NCBI GenBank assembly: GCA_937927875.1 | Contig: CALEYV010000037.1 | Coordinates: 1-64,000, forward strand | DNA length: 64,000 bases | Reading direction: 5' to 3' | Source of the DNA: an uncultured Actinomycetes bacterium | Lineage (GTDB): Bacteria; Actinomycetota; Acidimicrobiia; IMCC26256; PALSA-555 | In this document: positions 25,538 to 35,429 of the stretch, piece by piece | How the letters are laid out: each line of letters begins with the position of its first letter | Numbering within the stretch: position 1 is the first letter of the stretch | Notes under the pieces: model-generated | What the model was told of the DNA's origin: nothing | What the model saw: the letters and a program-made list of their open reading frames with translations, nothing else | Database searches by the model: none | Program-made: the position numbers and the translations under genes

Positions 25538-27568
25538 GTGAGCCGGCCTCAGAACATGTCGGGACGACGATCGGGCGTCCGGGCCAGGTTCCGCTGGGAC
25601 GTCGAGGGGCTACGGGGCCTCGCCGTCTTGCTGGTCGTTCTGTTCCACGCCCGCGTCGCGGGCTTCCACGGCGGCTACATCGGAGTCGATGTCTTCTTCG
25701 TCATCTCGGGTTACCTGATCACTCGACTCTTGGTCGCCGAGCTGCACTCGACAGGCCGCATCTCACTGAGAGCTTTCTACGCACGGCGAGCCCGTCGGAT
25801 CCTGCCAATGGCCACTCTCGTCATCGCCGCGACCGTCGTCGTGTCCTCCCTGCTTGTTGCCCCGCTCGTCGTCCCGCAGATCGCCCACGACGGGCTCGCC
25901 TGCGCGCTCTTCTTCTCCAATGTCCGGTTTGCCTCGCAGACGACGAACTACTTCGCACCGCACCTCGGGCCGTCTCCGCTTCTTCACTTCTGGTCACTCT
26001 CGTTGGAGGAGCAGTACTACCTGGTGTGGCCAAGTCTCCTGTTGTTAGTCGCGGGACGTTCCGTGCGCCCCCGACGGCTCTTGATCGCGCTCGGGATGCT
26101 CTTCGCATCCTCGCTGACCGTCTCGATACTGCTCACCCGGTACTCGAAACCGTGGGCGTTCTATTCGATCCCATCCCGGGCATGGGAGTTCGCCGTCGGC
26201 GGCATGCTTGCGGTGGTTGGCACGGCTTGGTTGCCGTCGGTACTCCGAAGCGCGCTCGCGTTCGGCGGGTTAGGTCTCATCGGGGCAGCGGCGACGATGT
26301 ACAGCGCCAACACCGCGTTTCCCGGCTGGGTCGCGCTCATGCCGGTTTGTGGTGCGGCGGCTGTCATCGCTGGGGGAACGGGGGCCGGGTCGCTCCTCAC
26401 GGCGGGGCCCCTGCCGTGGCTTGGCCGGCGGTCGTATGGGCTCTACCTCGTCCACTTCCCGCTCCTGGTCTTGACGCCGGTCGCGGTCGGGCACCCTCTG
26501 AACCTCGGGGAACGATCCCTCGTATGCGTGGCGGCGGTCATGGTGAGCGCGGTCACGTACCGCTGGATCGAGAACCCAGCCCTCTCGAGCGACTGGCTAA
26601 TTCGACGGCCGAGGCGCGGCCTTGCGGTGGGCGGAACGCTGGTCGTCGCGACGCTGCTGGTCATCGGAACCGTGCTGGTGTCGGCGCCGCCCCTGCAGGG
26701 ACGCGGGGCAGCGGCCACGGCCGTCCGTCCGAGCTCCGTGCCGGAAGTCCAACGCGAGCTCGCGATCGGTCTGGCGACTCGGGCTGTCCCCCGTAACCTC
26801 GCTCCCCCATTGCCAGACGTGCCCAATGACATGCCGCGCTACATCACGGACGGCTGCAACGACGACTACCCGAACAGCAACCTCCCGGCGCCTCGCTGCG
26901 TCTATGGGGACCGTCGAGCGCGGTCCTACGTGGTGTTGCTCGGCGACTCCCATGCGGGTCAGTGGTTCCCGGCCCTCGACCTCATTGCGAGGCGCCATCA
27001 CTGGGCGCTCATCCCATTGACCAAGTTCTCCTGCCCAGCGCCAAGCGTCACCTTCTTTGTACCGATGCTTGGGCGCAACTATGACGAGTGTGACGCCTTT
27101 CGTCAGCGCGCAATAGCGAGGATTCGGCAGCTGAAGCCCGAGCTGGTCGTGCTGTCAAGCTCGAAGGGCTACGGCACCGTTGCTCGCCCCACCGAATGGC
27201 AGCGGGGGTATCAGGCCACGCTCACCGCCATCCGTCCCGCGGCGAAGGAGATAATTGTCCTCGGCGACGGCCCGTACTGGACCACCGACCCGCCGACATG
27301 TGTCTCGTCCAACCTCGGAGACGTGCGGTCGTGCGTTCGACCGGTGTCGGAGGCCATCGACGGGCCCCATAGCCTCGCCGAGCAGAAGGCGGCGCGAGCG
27401 GCCGGCGCTCGGTTCGTCGATCCGGTCCCTTGGCTATGTGTCCCGGCTGGTTGCCCGATGGTTGTCGAGAACCTTCTCGTATACCGCGACACAAACCACG
27501 TCACGACGGTCTTCTCCCGCTGGCTCGCCAACGTGTTGGAGCGGGCGATCCAGACCTCTCACGGTTAA
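25538..27568 (+). CDS. OafA/YrhL-type acyltransferase with C-terminal SGNH domain
   Basis: Membrane O-acyltransferase of about 676 residues. Residues 1-380 hold the acyltransferase-3 core with about ten helices: RWDVEGLRGLAVLLVVLFHA (with the conserved RG and catalytic-region His), GYIGVDVFFVISGYLITRLL, FYARRARRILP, LLHFWSLSLEEQYYLVWPSL. Residues 440-676 form an extracytoplasmic SGNH hydrolase-like domain: VVLLGDSHAGQWFPAL (Ser nucleophile) and RDTNHVTTVFS (Asp-His). Such proteins O-acetylate surface polysaccharides, peptidoglycan or lipid-linked glycans. The start is GTG 25538 or ATG 25556. Last gene of the island; lowest GC of the cluster by eye. Confidence 0.92.
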   Translation: MSRPQNMSGRRSGVRARFRWDVEGLRGLAVLLVVLFHARVAGFHGGYIGVDVFFVISGYLITRLLVAELHSTGRISLRAFYARRARRILPMATLVIAATVVVSSLLVAPLVVPQIAHDGLACALFFSNVRFASQTTNYFAPHLGPSPLLHFWSLSLEEQYYLVWPSLLLLVAGRSVRPRRLLIALGMLFASSLTVSILLTRYSKPWAFYSIPSRAWEFAVGGMLAVVGTAWLPSVLRSALAFGGLGLIGAAATMYSANTAFPGWVALMPVCGAAAVIAGGTGAGSLLTAGPLPWLGRRSYGLYLVHFPLLVLTPVAVGHPLNLGERSLVCVAAVMVSAVTYRWIENPALSSDWLIRRPRRGLAVGGTLVVATLLVIGTVLVSAPPLQGRGAAATAVRPSSVPEVQRELAIGLATRAVPRNLAPPLPDVPNDMPRYITDGCNDDYPNSNLPAPRCVYGDRRARSYVVLLGDSHAGQWFPALDLIARRHHWALIPLTKFSCPAPSVTFFVPMLGRNYDECDAFRQRAIARIRQLKPELVVLSSSKGYGTVARPTEWQRGYQATLTAIRPAAKEIIVLGDGPYWTTDPPTCVSSNLGDVRSCVRPVSEAIDGPHSLAEQKAARAAGARFVDPVPWLCVPAGCPMVVENLLVYRDTNHVTTVFSRWLANVLERAIQTSHG

Positions 27569-27690
27569 GTCCGCTGCGGTAGGCGCCCGCGAGCCAGACT
27601 TGCTCGCCACGAGACCTCCGCTCCGCCCAGGGGACGCCGCGTCACACTTGGGGGTGGGACGCGCCGACCGCCGGCCAAGCGCGGCAACGG

Positions 27691-27761
27691 AGCGGGTGAC
27701 GGGAATCGAACCCGCGTTCTCAGCTTGGGAAGCTGATGTTCTGCCGCTGAACTACACCCGC
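27691..27761 (-). tRNA. tRNA-Gly (anticodon CCC)
   Basis: Cloverleaf read on the minus strand: acceptor GCGGGTG/CACCCGC, D-arm GTTC-AGCGGCA-GAAC, anticodon arm TCAGC-TTCCCAA-GCTGA with CCC at the anticodon, T-arm GCGGG-TTCGATT-CCCGT, discriminator U. CCA is not encoded. Its 3' end faces the accessory island. Confidence 0.95.
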
Positions 27762-27853
27762 GCGGCGCAGGACGCTACCAAAGCAGCCTGGCGGTCCGAT
27801 CGGTGGACACCGGACCGCTACCGCCCGAGCTGCTGCGACCCGAAGCCGTCCCC

Positions 27854-28639
27854 TCATCGGGCGGCCCGGTTGCTCACGAACTGGGTCAAGGGGCTGCTGT
27901 CGATGTGGATGAACCCGCGGAACGGATAGTCGAGCGCGGCCGCGAGCGCGAGCGTGATCGACACGCCGACGACGAGCGCGCCGATGATCAGCAGATGGGA
28001 CCGCCGGTGCCGCGTGTCCATGAGGGTCGCGACGGCGAGGACGGTGCCGGCGAGGACGGCGAGGATGACGAAGAGGGAGGTTGGGATCGTGGCCTTCGTC
28101 GAGTTCACGAGGTTGCTGCGGGTCTGGGACACCTGGGCCAGCGCGCTCAGGATCTCCGCGTAGGCGGCCTTCCCCGACTCGGTGGACGGCTCGATGGTCG
28201 AGACGACGCGGTAGATGTTCTCGAGGGCGGCGTCGATCACCGGGCTCGGCTTCGAGCTGTGCGCCAGCCCGGGCAGTCCGATGCGCACATCGAGCCGCGC
28301 GTACGCGAGGACCGAGTGCCGGATGGCCTCGCCCTCGGTCTGGGGCAGGTTCCGGCTGTTCTCGAAGATGATGCTGAGTTGGGCCGCCTTCGACGACACC
28401 TCGTCCTGAGCGTTGCGCAGCTGGCTGTACTCGTCGACGATGACGAGCGCGACCAGGACCGCGTAGACGGTCGCGAGCGCCTGGAGCGTCGTCGAGGCGG
28501 TGGGGCCCGCCGTCTGGCGGACCGACACCGGCACCAGCCGCCGCCGCATGATCCCGTCGACGGCGACGGTGAAGAGGAGCGCGCCCGCCGCGAACAGCGG
28601 GAACAGCGCCCACGGGGGGAGCGAGCCGATCCAGGTCAT
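27854..28639 (-). CDS. DUF4239 family membrane protein
   Basis: Membrane protein of 261 residues. Two N-terminal helices (PPWALFPLFAAGALLFTVAV and TLQALATVYAVLVALVIVDE) flank a loop; a helical cytoplasmic-type region follows (QLRNAQDEVSSKAAQLSIIF); two C-terminal helices (SLFVILAVLAGTVLAVATLM and LLIIGALVVGVSITLALAAA) precede the DYPFRGFIHIDSSPL signature. This is the layout of the bestrophin-like DUF4239 family. Role unknown, possibly an ion channel. It follows the EtfD-like gene by 12 bases on the same strand and may be co-transcribed. Confidence 0.83.
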   Translation of the reverse strand: MTWIGSLPPWALFPLFAAGALLFTVAVDGIMRRRLVPVSVRQTAGPTASTTLQALATVYAVLVALVIVDEYSQLRNAQDEVSSKAAQLSIIFENSRNLPQTEGEAIRHSVLAYARLDVRIGLPGLAHSSKPSPVIDAALENIYRVVSTIEPSTESGKAAYAEILSALAQVSQTRSNLVNSTKATIPTSLFVILAVLAGTVLAVATLMDTRHRRSHLLIIGALVVGVSITLALAAALDYPFRGFIHIDSSPLTQFVSNRAAR

Positions 28640-28651
28640 CGGCCCGGCCGG

Positions 28652-30868
28652 TCAGACGCCGGGCTGGAACTCAGCCGTCGACGAGGCGGGCGCGGTGTCG
28701 GCGCGCTGGAGTCCCTCGAGCAGGACCTCGGCGATGTCCTGCACCTTCACGTCATCGTCGCGCTGGGCCTCCTTCACGCCGTCCTCGAGCATCACGTAGC
28801 AGAAGGGGCACGCCACCGCGATCCGGGACGCGCCCGTCGCGAGCGCCTCCTGGGTCCGCTCGGTGTTCACCTTCTTGCCGACCCGCTCCTCCATCCACAT
28901 GCGGGCGCCGCCGGCGCCGCAGCAGAGGCCCCGGGTCCCATTCCGGGGCATCTCAACCACGTCGATGCCGCGCAGCGAGCCAACCACCTTGCGCGGCGCC
29001 AGGTAGATGTCGTTGTGGCGACCCAGGTAGCAGGAGTCGTGGTAGGTGACCCGCTCGTCGAGGGACGCGCCGTCGAGGGACAGCCGGCCGTCCTCGATCA
29101 GCTCCATGAGGAACTGCGCGTGGTGCACGACCTCGTAGTTGCCGCCCAGCTGGGGATACTCGTTCTTCAGCGTGTTGAAGCAGTGCGGGCACTGGGTGAG
29201 GATCTTGCGGACGCCGAGCCCGTTCAGGGCCTCGATGTTCTGCAGGGCGAGCATCTGGAAGATGTACTCGTTGCCGCTGCGCCGGGCCGGGTCCCCGGTG
29301 CACAGCTCGCTCGGGCCGAGGATGGCGAAGTCGATGCCCGCCCGCCGCAGCAGCTGGGCGACGGCCCGGCTCGTCTTCTTGTTCCGGTCGTCGAAGCTGC
29401 CGGCGCAGCCCACCCAGTACAGGTACTCGTGGTCGAAGGGGCCCGAGGCGTCGATGACCGGGACCCCCTCGAGGTCGCGGGCCCAGTCGGCCCGGTCGCC
29501 CTGGTTGAGCCCGTACACGTTCGACGAGTTCTCCATCGAGCGGTAGGTGTTGCCGAGCTCGGCCGGGAAGTCGCTCTCCATGAGAGAGAGGTAGCGGCGC
29601 ATGTCGAGGATCTTGTCGAGGATCTCGATGTCGACCGGGCAAATCTCGTCGCAGGCCTTGCAGCTGGTGCACGACCAGAGCTCCTCGGCCGTGATCCGCT
29701 GGAAGACCGAGTCGGCGGTGACGGTGATGTCCCGGTCGACCCCGACCGGCGGGGCGACGGCCGGGTCGCCGGTCGCCGCCATCACCTCGCCGACCTTCAG
29801 CACGATCTCGCGGGGGTCGAGCGGCTTGCCGGTGAGGTGGGCCGGGCAGACCGACGTGCAGCGGCCGCAGATGGTGCAGGCGTCGGTGTCGAAGAGCTGC
29901 TTCCAGGTGAAGTCCTCGACCGTCGAGGCACCGAAGGTCTCGAGCTCGGTCTCCATGAGGTTCGGCATCGGCCGCATGGCGCCCTTCGGGCGCTCGCGAT
30001 CGGCGAGGTACATGTTCATGGGGGACGTGATCATGTGACGGAGCTTCGTGGTGGGCAGGATCACGAGGAAGGCCACGAAGGTGGCGAAGTGCACGACCCA
30101 CATCGTGCGGTGCAGGTCCGAGAGCGTCCCGTGTGACCACCCCGACCACAGCGCGGAGAGGCCCCACCCGACGTAGGACCACTCCTCGAAGTGCGGTCGG
30201 CCCTCGAGGGCGATCCGGAATCCCTCGACGAGGAAGCCGGTCACGCCGAGGAGGAGGAACGTGGTGAGGATCACCGCGTCCTCGGGCTTGGTCTTGATGC
30301 GGATCCGGTACGGCCGCTGCACGTAGCGGCGCCCGATCGCCCACACCAGCCCGACCACGAAGACGATCCCGAACGTGTTCGCGGTGGCCTTGTAGCCCTG
30401 GTACACGTCACCGTGGAGGAACTTGAGCGACGGCGGCAGCTGGTGGTCGATCTCGAGGATCACCGTGGCCGCGAACAGGACGAGGAACCCGAAGTAGATG
30501 CAGGAGTGCATGACGCCGGCGGCCGGGTCCCGCAGCAGGGTCCGCATCCAGACGCCGGCGCGGAAGTCGCGGAGCCGGTGGTGCACGTTGGCCCGGGTAG
30601 TGCGCCGGTCTTCGGGGCCGCCCCGGAGGTAGTTGCGCACCCGCAGCGAGACCAGCCACGCGACCACGAAGAGCATCCCGGCGACGGTGGCGTAGAAGAG
30701 CCAGTAGATCGGGTCCGGGACGTCGAGGAACACGGTCCGGGAGACCCGGGACGTGTCGTGCCACTCGGTGATCCGGGGCGCGACGCCGGAGGCGATCGCC
30801 CCCGCGGCGGCCAGGAGGCCCACCACCAGCACGACCTGGGTCGTGGTGAGGGGGAAGCGGCGCCGCAC
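28652..30868 (-). CDS. Membrane-bound iron-sulfur oxidoreductase, EtfD-like
   Basis: Protein of 738 residues. The N-terminal 280 residues contain about six membrane helices (QVVLVVGLLAAAGAIASGVA, WLFYATVAGMLFVVAWLVSL, MHSCIYFGFLVLFAATVILE and others) with His residues suited to heme ligation. Two [4Fe-4S] motifs follow, CTICGRCTSVCP near 331 and CTSCKACDEICP near 400, then two CCG domains (CPHCFNTLKNEYP, LCCGAGGARMW). This resembles mycobacterial EtfD (Rv0338c), which passes electrons from electron-transfer flavoprotein of fatty acid oxidation to menaquinone. The GTG at 30868 is preferred over a TTG at 30877: a TAGGTT box ends seven bases before it. Etf genes are not in the window. Confidence 0.87.
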   Translation of the reverse strand: MRRRFPLTTTQVVLVVGLLAAAGAIASGVAPRITEWHDTSRVSRTVFLDVPDPIYWLFYATVAGMLFVVAWLVSLRVRNYLRGGPEDRRTTRANVHHRLRDFRAGVWMRTLLRDPAAGVMHSCIYFGFLVLFAATVILEIDHQLPPSLKFLHGDVYQGYKATANTFGIVFVVGLVWAIGRRYVQRPYRIRIKTKPEDAVILTTFLLLGVTGFLVEGFRIALEGRPHFEEWSYVGWGLSALWSGWSHGTLSDLHRTMWVVHFATFVAFLVILPTTKLRHMITSPMNMYLADRERPKGAMRPMPNLMETELETFGASTVEDFTWKQLFDTDACTICGRCTSVCPAHLTGKPLDPREIVLKVGEVMAATGDPAVAPPVGVDRDITVTADSVFQRITAEELWSCTSCKACDEICPVDIEILDKILDMRRYLSLMESDFPAELGNTYRSMENSSNVYGLNQGDRADWARDLEGVPVIDASGPFDHEYLYWVGCAGSFDDRNKKTSRAVAQLLRRAGIDFAILGPSELCTGDPARRSGNEYIFQMLALQNIEALNGLGVRKILTQCPHCFNTLKNEYPQLGGNYEVVHHAQFLMELIEDGRLSLDGASLDERVTYHDSCYLGRHNDIYLAPRKVVGSLRGIDVVEMPRNGTRGLCCGAGGARMWMEERVGKKVNTERTQEALATGASRIAVACPFCYVMLEDGVKEAQRDDDVKVQDIAEVLLEGLQRADTAPASSTAEFQPGV

Positions 30869-30875
30869 GGCAGGC

Positions 30876-30881
30876 AACCTA
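30876..30881 (-). promoter_or_regulatory. TAGGTT -10 box of the EtfD-like gene
   Basis: On the minus strand TAGGTT ends seven bases before the GTG at 30868, giving a leaderless message and deciding between two possible starts. Confidence 0.5.
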
Positions 30882-30937
30882 CCGCCGGGTGCTGCGGGGG
30901 CTCGGCCTGCGACGGCGGGCGGCGGGGCCCGCGCCGG

Positions 30938-31360
30938 TCACTGGACGGTCTGGGCGTCGAACTCGCGCAGCCGGTGCGCGAGCCCGGTCAGCAGCTTGTG
31001 CGCGAAGCCTGGCACCTCGTCGATCATGGCCGCGAACTCGCGCTGGCCGAGCACCGCGAAGTCCATCTCGGTCTTGGCGGTCACCGTCGCGTTGCGGGGG
31101 GAGCGGTCGAGGAGGGCGAGCTCGCCGAACGATGCGCCGGGGCCGAGGGTGGCGACGCGCCGGCCGTGCCGGGTGACCTCGGCGGTGCCGTCGAGGATCA
31201 CGAAGAACTCGGCGCCGGCCGCCCCCTCCCGGACCAGCACCTTGCCGGCCGGCACCTTGACCCGCTCGGCCCGCCGGGCGATGAGCTGGAGCTCCTTCTT
31301 GGAGCAGGCGGAGAAGAGGGGGACTTTGGCCAGGTCCGGGAAGGCGCCTCGACCAGCCAT
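30938..31360 (-). CDS. Stand-alone cyclic nucleotide-binding domain protein
   Basis: Protein of 140 residues consisting of one cNMP-binding domain: [40 protein letters not shown], and the phosphate-binding cassette [20 protein letters not shown] with the Glu and Arg pattern expected for cAMP binding. No DNA-binding domain follows, so it is not a CRP regulator; it may act through protein contacts. ATG at 31360, six bases after a TAGATT box (31367-31372). It lies between the EtfD-like gene and the divergent dnaK. Confidence 0.86.
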   Translation of the reverse strand: MAGRGAFPDLAKVPLFSACSKKELQLIARRAERVKVPAGKVLVREGAAGAEFFVILDGTAEVTRHGRRVATLGPGASFGELALLDRSPRNATVTAKTEMDFAVLGQREFAAMIDEVPGFAHKLLTGLAHRLREFDAQTVQ

Positions 31361-31366
31361 GGCGGC

Positions 31367-31372
31367 AATCTA
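31367..31372 (-). promoter_or_regulatory. TAGATT -10 box of the cNMP-binding protein gene
   Basis: On the minus strand TAGATT ends six bases before the ATG at 31360, the leaderless spacing. Confidence 0.5.
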
Positions 31373-31430
31373 CCGATCCTGTCAACGGCCCGCGGGTGGG
31401 GAGCCGGCCGGGAATAGGGCCTCCCGCAGC

Positions 31431-31457
31431 AAAGTTGATACCGTCACACTCAAGCTT
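31431..31457 (+). promoter_or_regulatory. HAIR-type HspR operator of the dnaK operon
   Basis: AAAGTTGA (31431-31438) and TCAAGCTTT (from 31450) form TTGA-N11-TCAA, the core spacing of the HspR-associated inverted repeat (CTTGAGT-N7-ACTCAAG). The right half ACTCAAG (31448-31454) is a perfect match, the left half keeps TTGA. It lies about 25 bases upstream of the dnaK start, and hspR is the last gene of this operon, implying negative feedback. Confidence 0.8.
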
Positions 31458-31479
31458 TTCGACACGGAGGCCATTCCCC

Positions 31480-33341
<1,862 letters not shown>

Positions 33342-33345
<4 letters not shown>

Positions 33346-33866
33346 TGCCCGAGTCCGAGCCGGTCGACCGGGAGGTCGCCGCCGACGAGCCGTCCGCGGA
33401 GGCGGCCGAGGCTGACCTGCACGCCGATCTCGCCGCGATCGCCAAGGAGCGCGACGAGATGCGGCTGCTCGCGCAGCGGGTGCAGGCCGACTTCGAGAAC
33501 TACCGGAAGCGGATGCTCCGGGAGCAGACCGAGGCCATCGCTCACGCCAGCGAGTCGATGGTCGAGCAGCTCCTGCCGGTGCTGGACAGCCTCGAGCTGG
33601 CGCTCGGCCAGCTCGGGGACGCCGACGAGCAGGTCCGCAAGGGCCTGGAGCTCGTGTACGGCGAGCTGCTCGGGGTGCTGGAGAAGGCCGGGCTCGAGCG
33701 CATCGACGCCATCGGCGTCCCGTTCGACCCGACCGTGCACGAGGCGGTCCTGCAGGAGGGCGAGGCGGAGGGGGAGCCGGTCGTCGTCGACATCGTGCGG
33801 ACGGGCTACCGCCTCAAGGGACGGGTGCTGCGTCCAGCCATGGTGAAGGTCGCGCGCAAGGACTGA
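33342..33866 (+). CDS. grpE: Nucleotide exchange factor GrpE
   Basis: Protein of 174 residues that releases ADP from DnaK. After an acidic disordered N-terminus, the long coiled-coil helix contains [20 protein letters not shown]; the beta domain reads [20 protein letters not shown] and [20 protein letters not shown], then VKVAR. GTG at 33342 overlaps the dnaK stop (GTGA); an ATG three bases later is an equally good start. Confidence 0.96.
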
Positions 33867-33873
33867 AGAAGAG

Positions 33874-35025
33874 ATGGCACCGCAGCGGGAGTGGTTCGAG
33901 AAGGACTACTACGCGGTCCTCGGCGTCGAGCCCGGCGCGAGCGACCGCGAGATCCAGCGCGCGTATCGGCGCCTGGCCAAGGCCAACCACCCCGATGCCA
34001 ACGCCGGCGACGCCGAGGCGGAGGAGCGCTTCAAGGAGGTCTCGGCCGCCCACGACGTGCTCGGCGACCCCGAGAAGCGCAAGGAGTACGACCAGGTCCG
34101 CGAGATGGTCGCGTCGGGAATCGGGCCCAGCGGCCCGGGCGGGTTCGGCGGGTTCGGGCCCGGCTTCGAGGGCGCGACCTTCCAGTTTGACGACGGCGGC
34201 GGGCTCGGCGACCTGCTCGGCAACCTGTTCGGCACCGCCCGCGGCGGCGGGCGGCGCCGCGGCCGCGCCGCCACCGGCCCGATCCGCGGCGTTGACCTCG
34301 AGACCGAGCTGCACCTCGACTTCATCGACGCCGTCCACGGCGTCACGACCAGCGTCGGCGTCACCTCCGACGCGACGTGCTCGCGCTGCGGCGGCAACGG
34401 CGCCGAGCCCGGCACGTTCCCGCAACGCTGCCCGACCTGTGACGGGACGGGCGCGGTCGCGGTCGACCAAGGCCCGTTCTCGTTCTCGCAGGTCTGCCCG
34501 ACGTGCGGGGGGCGGGGCGAGACCATCGAGCACCGCTGCAAGAAATGCCGCGGCACCGGGGTGGAGCGGCGTCGCCGCGACGTCAAGGTCCGGATCCCTG
34601 CCGGGGTCGCCGACGGCCAGCGAATCCGGGTCAAGGGCCGGGGCGCGGCGGGTCGAAACGGCGGGCCGCCGGGCGACCTCTACGTCGTCGTGCGCGTCGG
34701 GTCGCACCCGATCTTCGGCCGCCAGGCCAAGAAGAACCTGACCGTCCGGGTGCCGGTGACGTTCAGCGAGGCCGCGCTCGGCGCCCAGGTCAAGGTCCCG
34801 ACCCTCGACGGGCCGGTCACGGTGAAGGTGCCGCCCGGCACCCAGAGCGGCAAGACGGTGCGGGTCCGGGGCCGGGGCGTGCAGCCGGCCAAGGGCGAGC
34901 CGGGTGACCTGCTGGTGACCTTCGACGTGGTGGTGCCGACCGAGCTCAGCGACGAGCAGCGGGCGGCGGTCACCGCACTCGGCGAGCAGCTGCCGCAGAA
35001 TCCACGCGAGAGCCTCGGCGTCTAG
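33874..35025 (+). CDS. dnaJ: Chaperone DnaJ (Hsp40)
   Basis: Full-length type I DnaJ of 383 residues that stimulates DnaK. J domain with the HPD tripeptide (NHPDANAG near residue 34), a Gly/Phe-rich region (about 85-110), the zinc-binding region with four CxxCxGxG-like repeats (CSRCGGNG, CPTCDGTG, CPTCGGRG, CKKCRGTG), and the C-terminal peptide-binding domains (RIPAGVADGQRIRVKGRGAA). Eight bases after grpE. Confidence 0.97.
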   Translation: MAPQREWFEKDYYAVLGVEPGASDREIQRAYRRLAKANHPDANAGDAEAEERFKEVSAAHDVLGDPEKRKEYDQVREMVASGIGPSGPGGFGGFGPGFEGATFQFDDGGGLGDLLGNLFGTARGGGRRRGRAATGPIRGVDLETELHLDFIDAVHGVTTSVGVTSDATCSRCGGNGAEPGTFPQRCPTCDGTGAVAVDQGPFSFSQVCPTCGGRGETIEHRCKKCRGTGVERRRRDVKVRIPAGVADGQRIRVKGRGAAGRNGGPPGDLYVVVRVGSHPIFGRQAKKNLTVRVPVTFSEAALGAQVKVPTLDGPVTVKVPPGTQSGKTVRVRGRGVQPAKGEPGDLLVTFDVVVPTELSDEQRAAVTALGEQLPQNPRESLGV

Positions 35026-35033
35026 GAGGAGCC

Positions 35034-35420
35034 ATGGACGAGCGAGACCGGGCGCTGTACATCATTTCGGTCGCCGCCGAGCTGGCCGGCGTGCACGCGC
35101 AGACGCTGCGGATCTACGAGCGCAAGGGCCTCATCGAGCCGTCGCGGACCGAGGGCGGCAGTCGTCGCTACTCCGACCGCGACATCGCGCTGCTACGCCG
35201 CATCCAGGACCTCACCAACGAGGGCGTCAGCCTCGCCGGCGTGCGCAAGGTTCTCGACCTCGAGGACGAGCTGGCCGACCTGCGGCGCCACATCGCCGAC
35301 CTCGAGGACGAGCTCGAGGATCAGCGGCGGGAGCTGAAGGCCCGGATCGACGCCGTCCACCGCCAGTACCGGCGGGCGCTGGTGCCGGTGAAGCAGGCCG
35401 TCGTCCCGTTCCGCCGGTAG
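35034..35420 (+). CDS. hspR: MerR-family heat-shock repressor HspR
   Basis: Repressor of 128 residues. The MerR winged helix reads ALYIISVAAELAGVHAQTLR, IYERKGLIEPSRTEGGSRRY and SDRDIALLRRIQDL; a coiled-coil dimerisation helix follows (LEDELADLRRHIADLEDELE). The short basic C-terminus ends VVPFRR. HspR binds HAIR sites with DnaK as co-repressor. Located nine bases after dnaJ with an AGGAGG ribosome site. HAIR-like sites before dnaK and clpB define its likely regulon here. Confidence 0.95.
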   Translation: MDERDRALYIISVAAELAGVHAQTLRIYERKGLIEPSRTEGGSRRYSDRDIALLRRIQDLTNEGVSLAGVRKVLDLEDELADLRRHIADLEDELEDQRRELKARIDAVHRQYRRALVPVKQAVVPFRR

Positions 35421-35429
35421 CGGCGGCGA

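Noticed and set aside
27803..30136. 777-codon plus-strand frame antisense to the EtfD-like gene
   Set aside because: Composition (V/D/H/R/G-rich, no motif) is that of an antisense shadow; the minus strand has clear Fe-S motifs and membrane helices.
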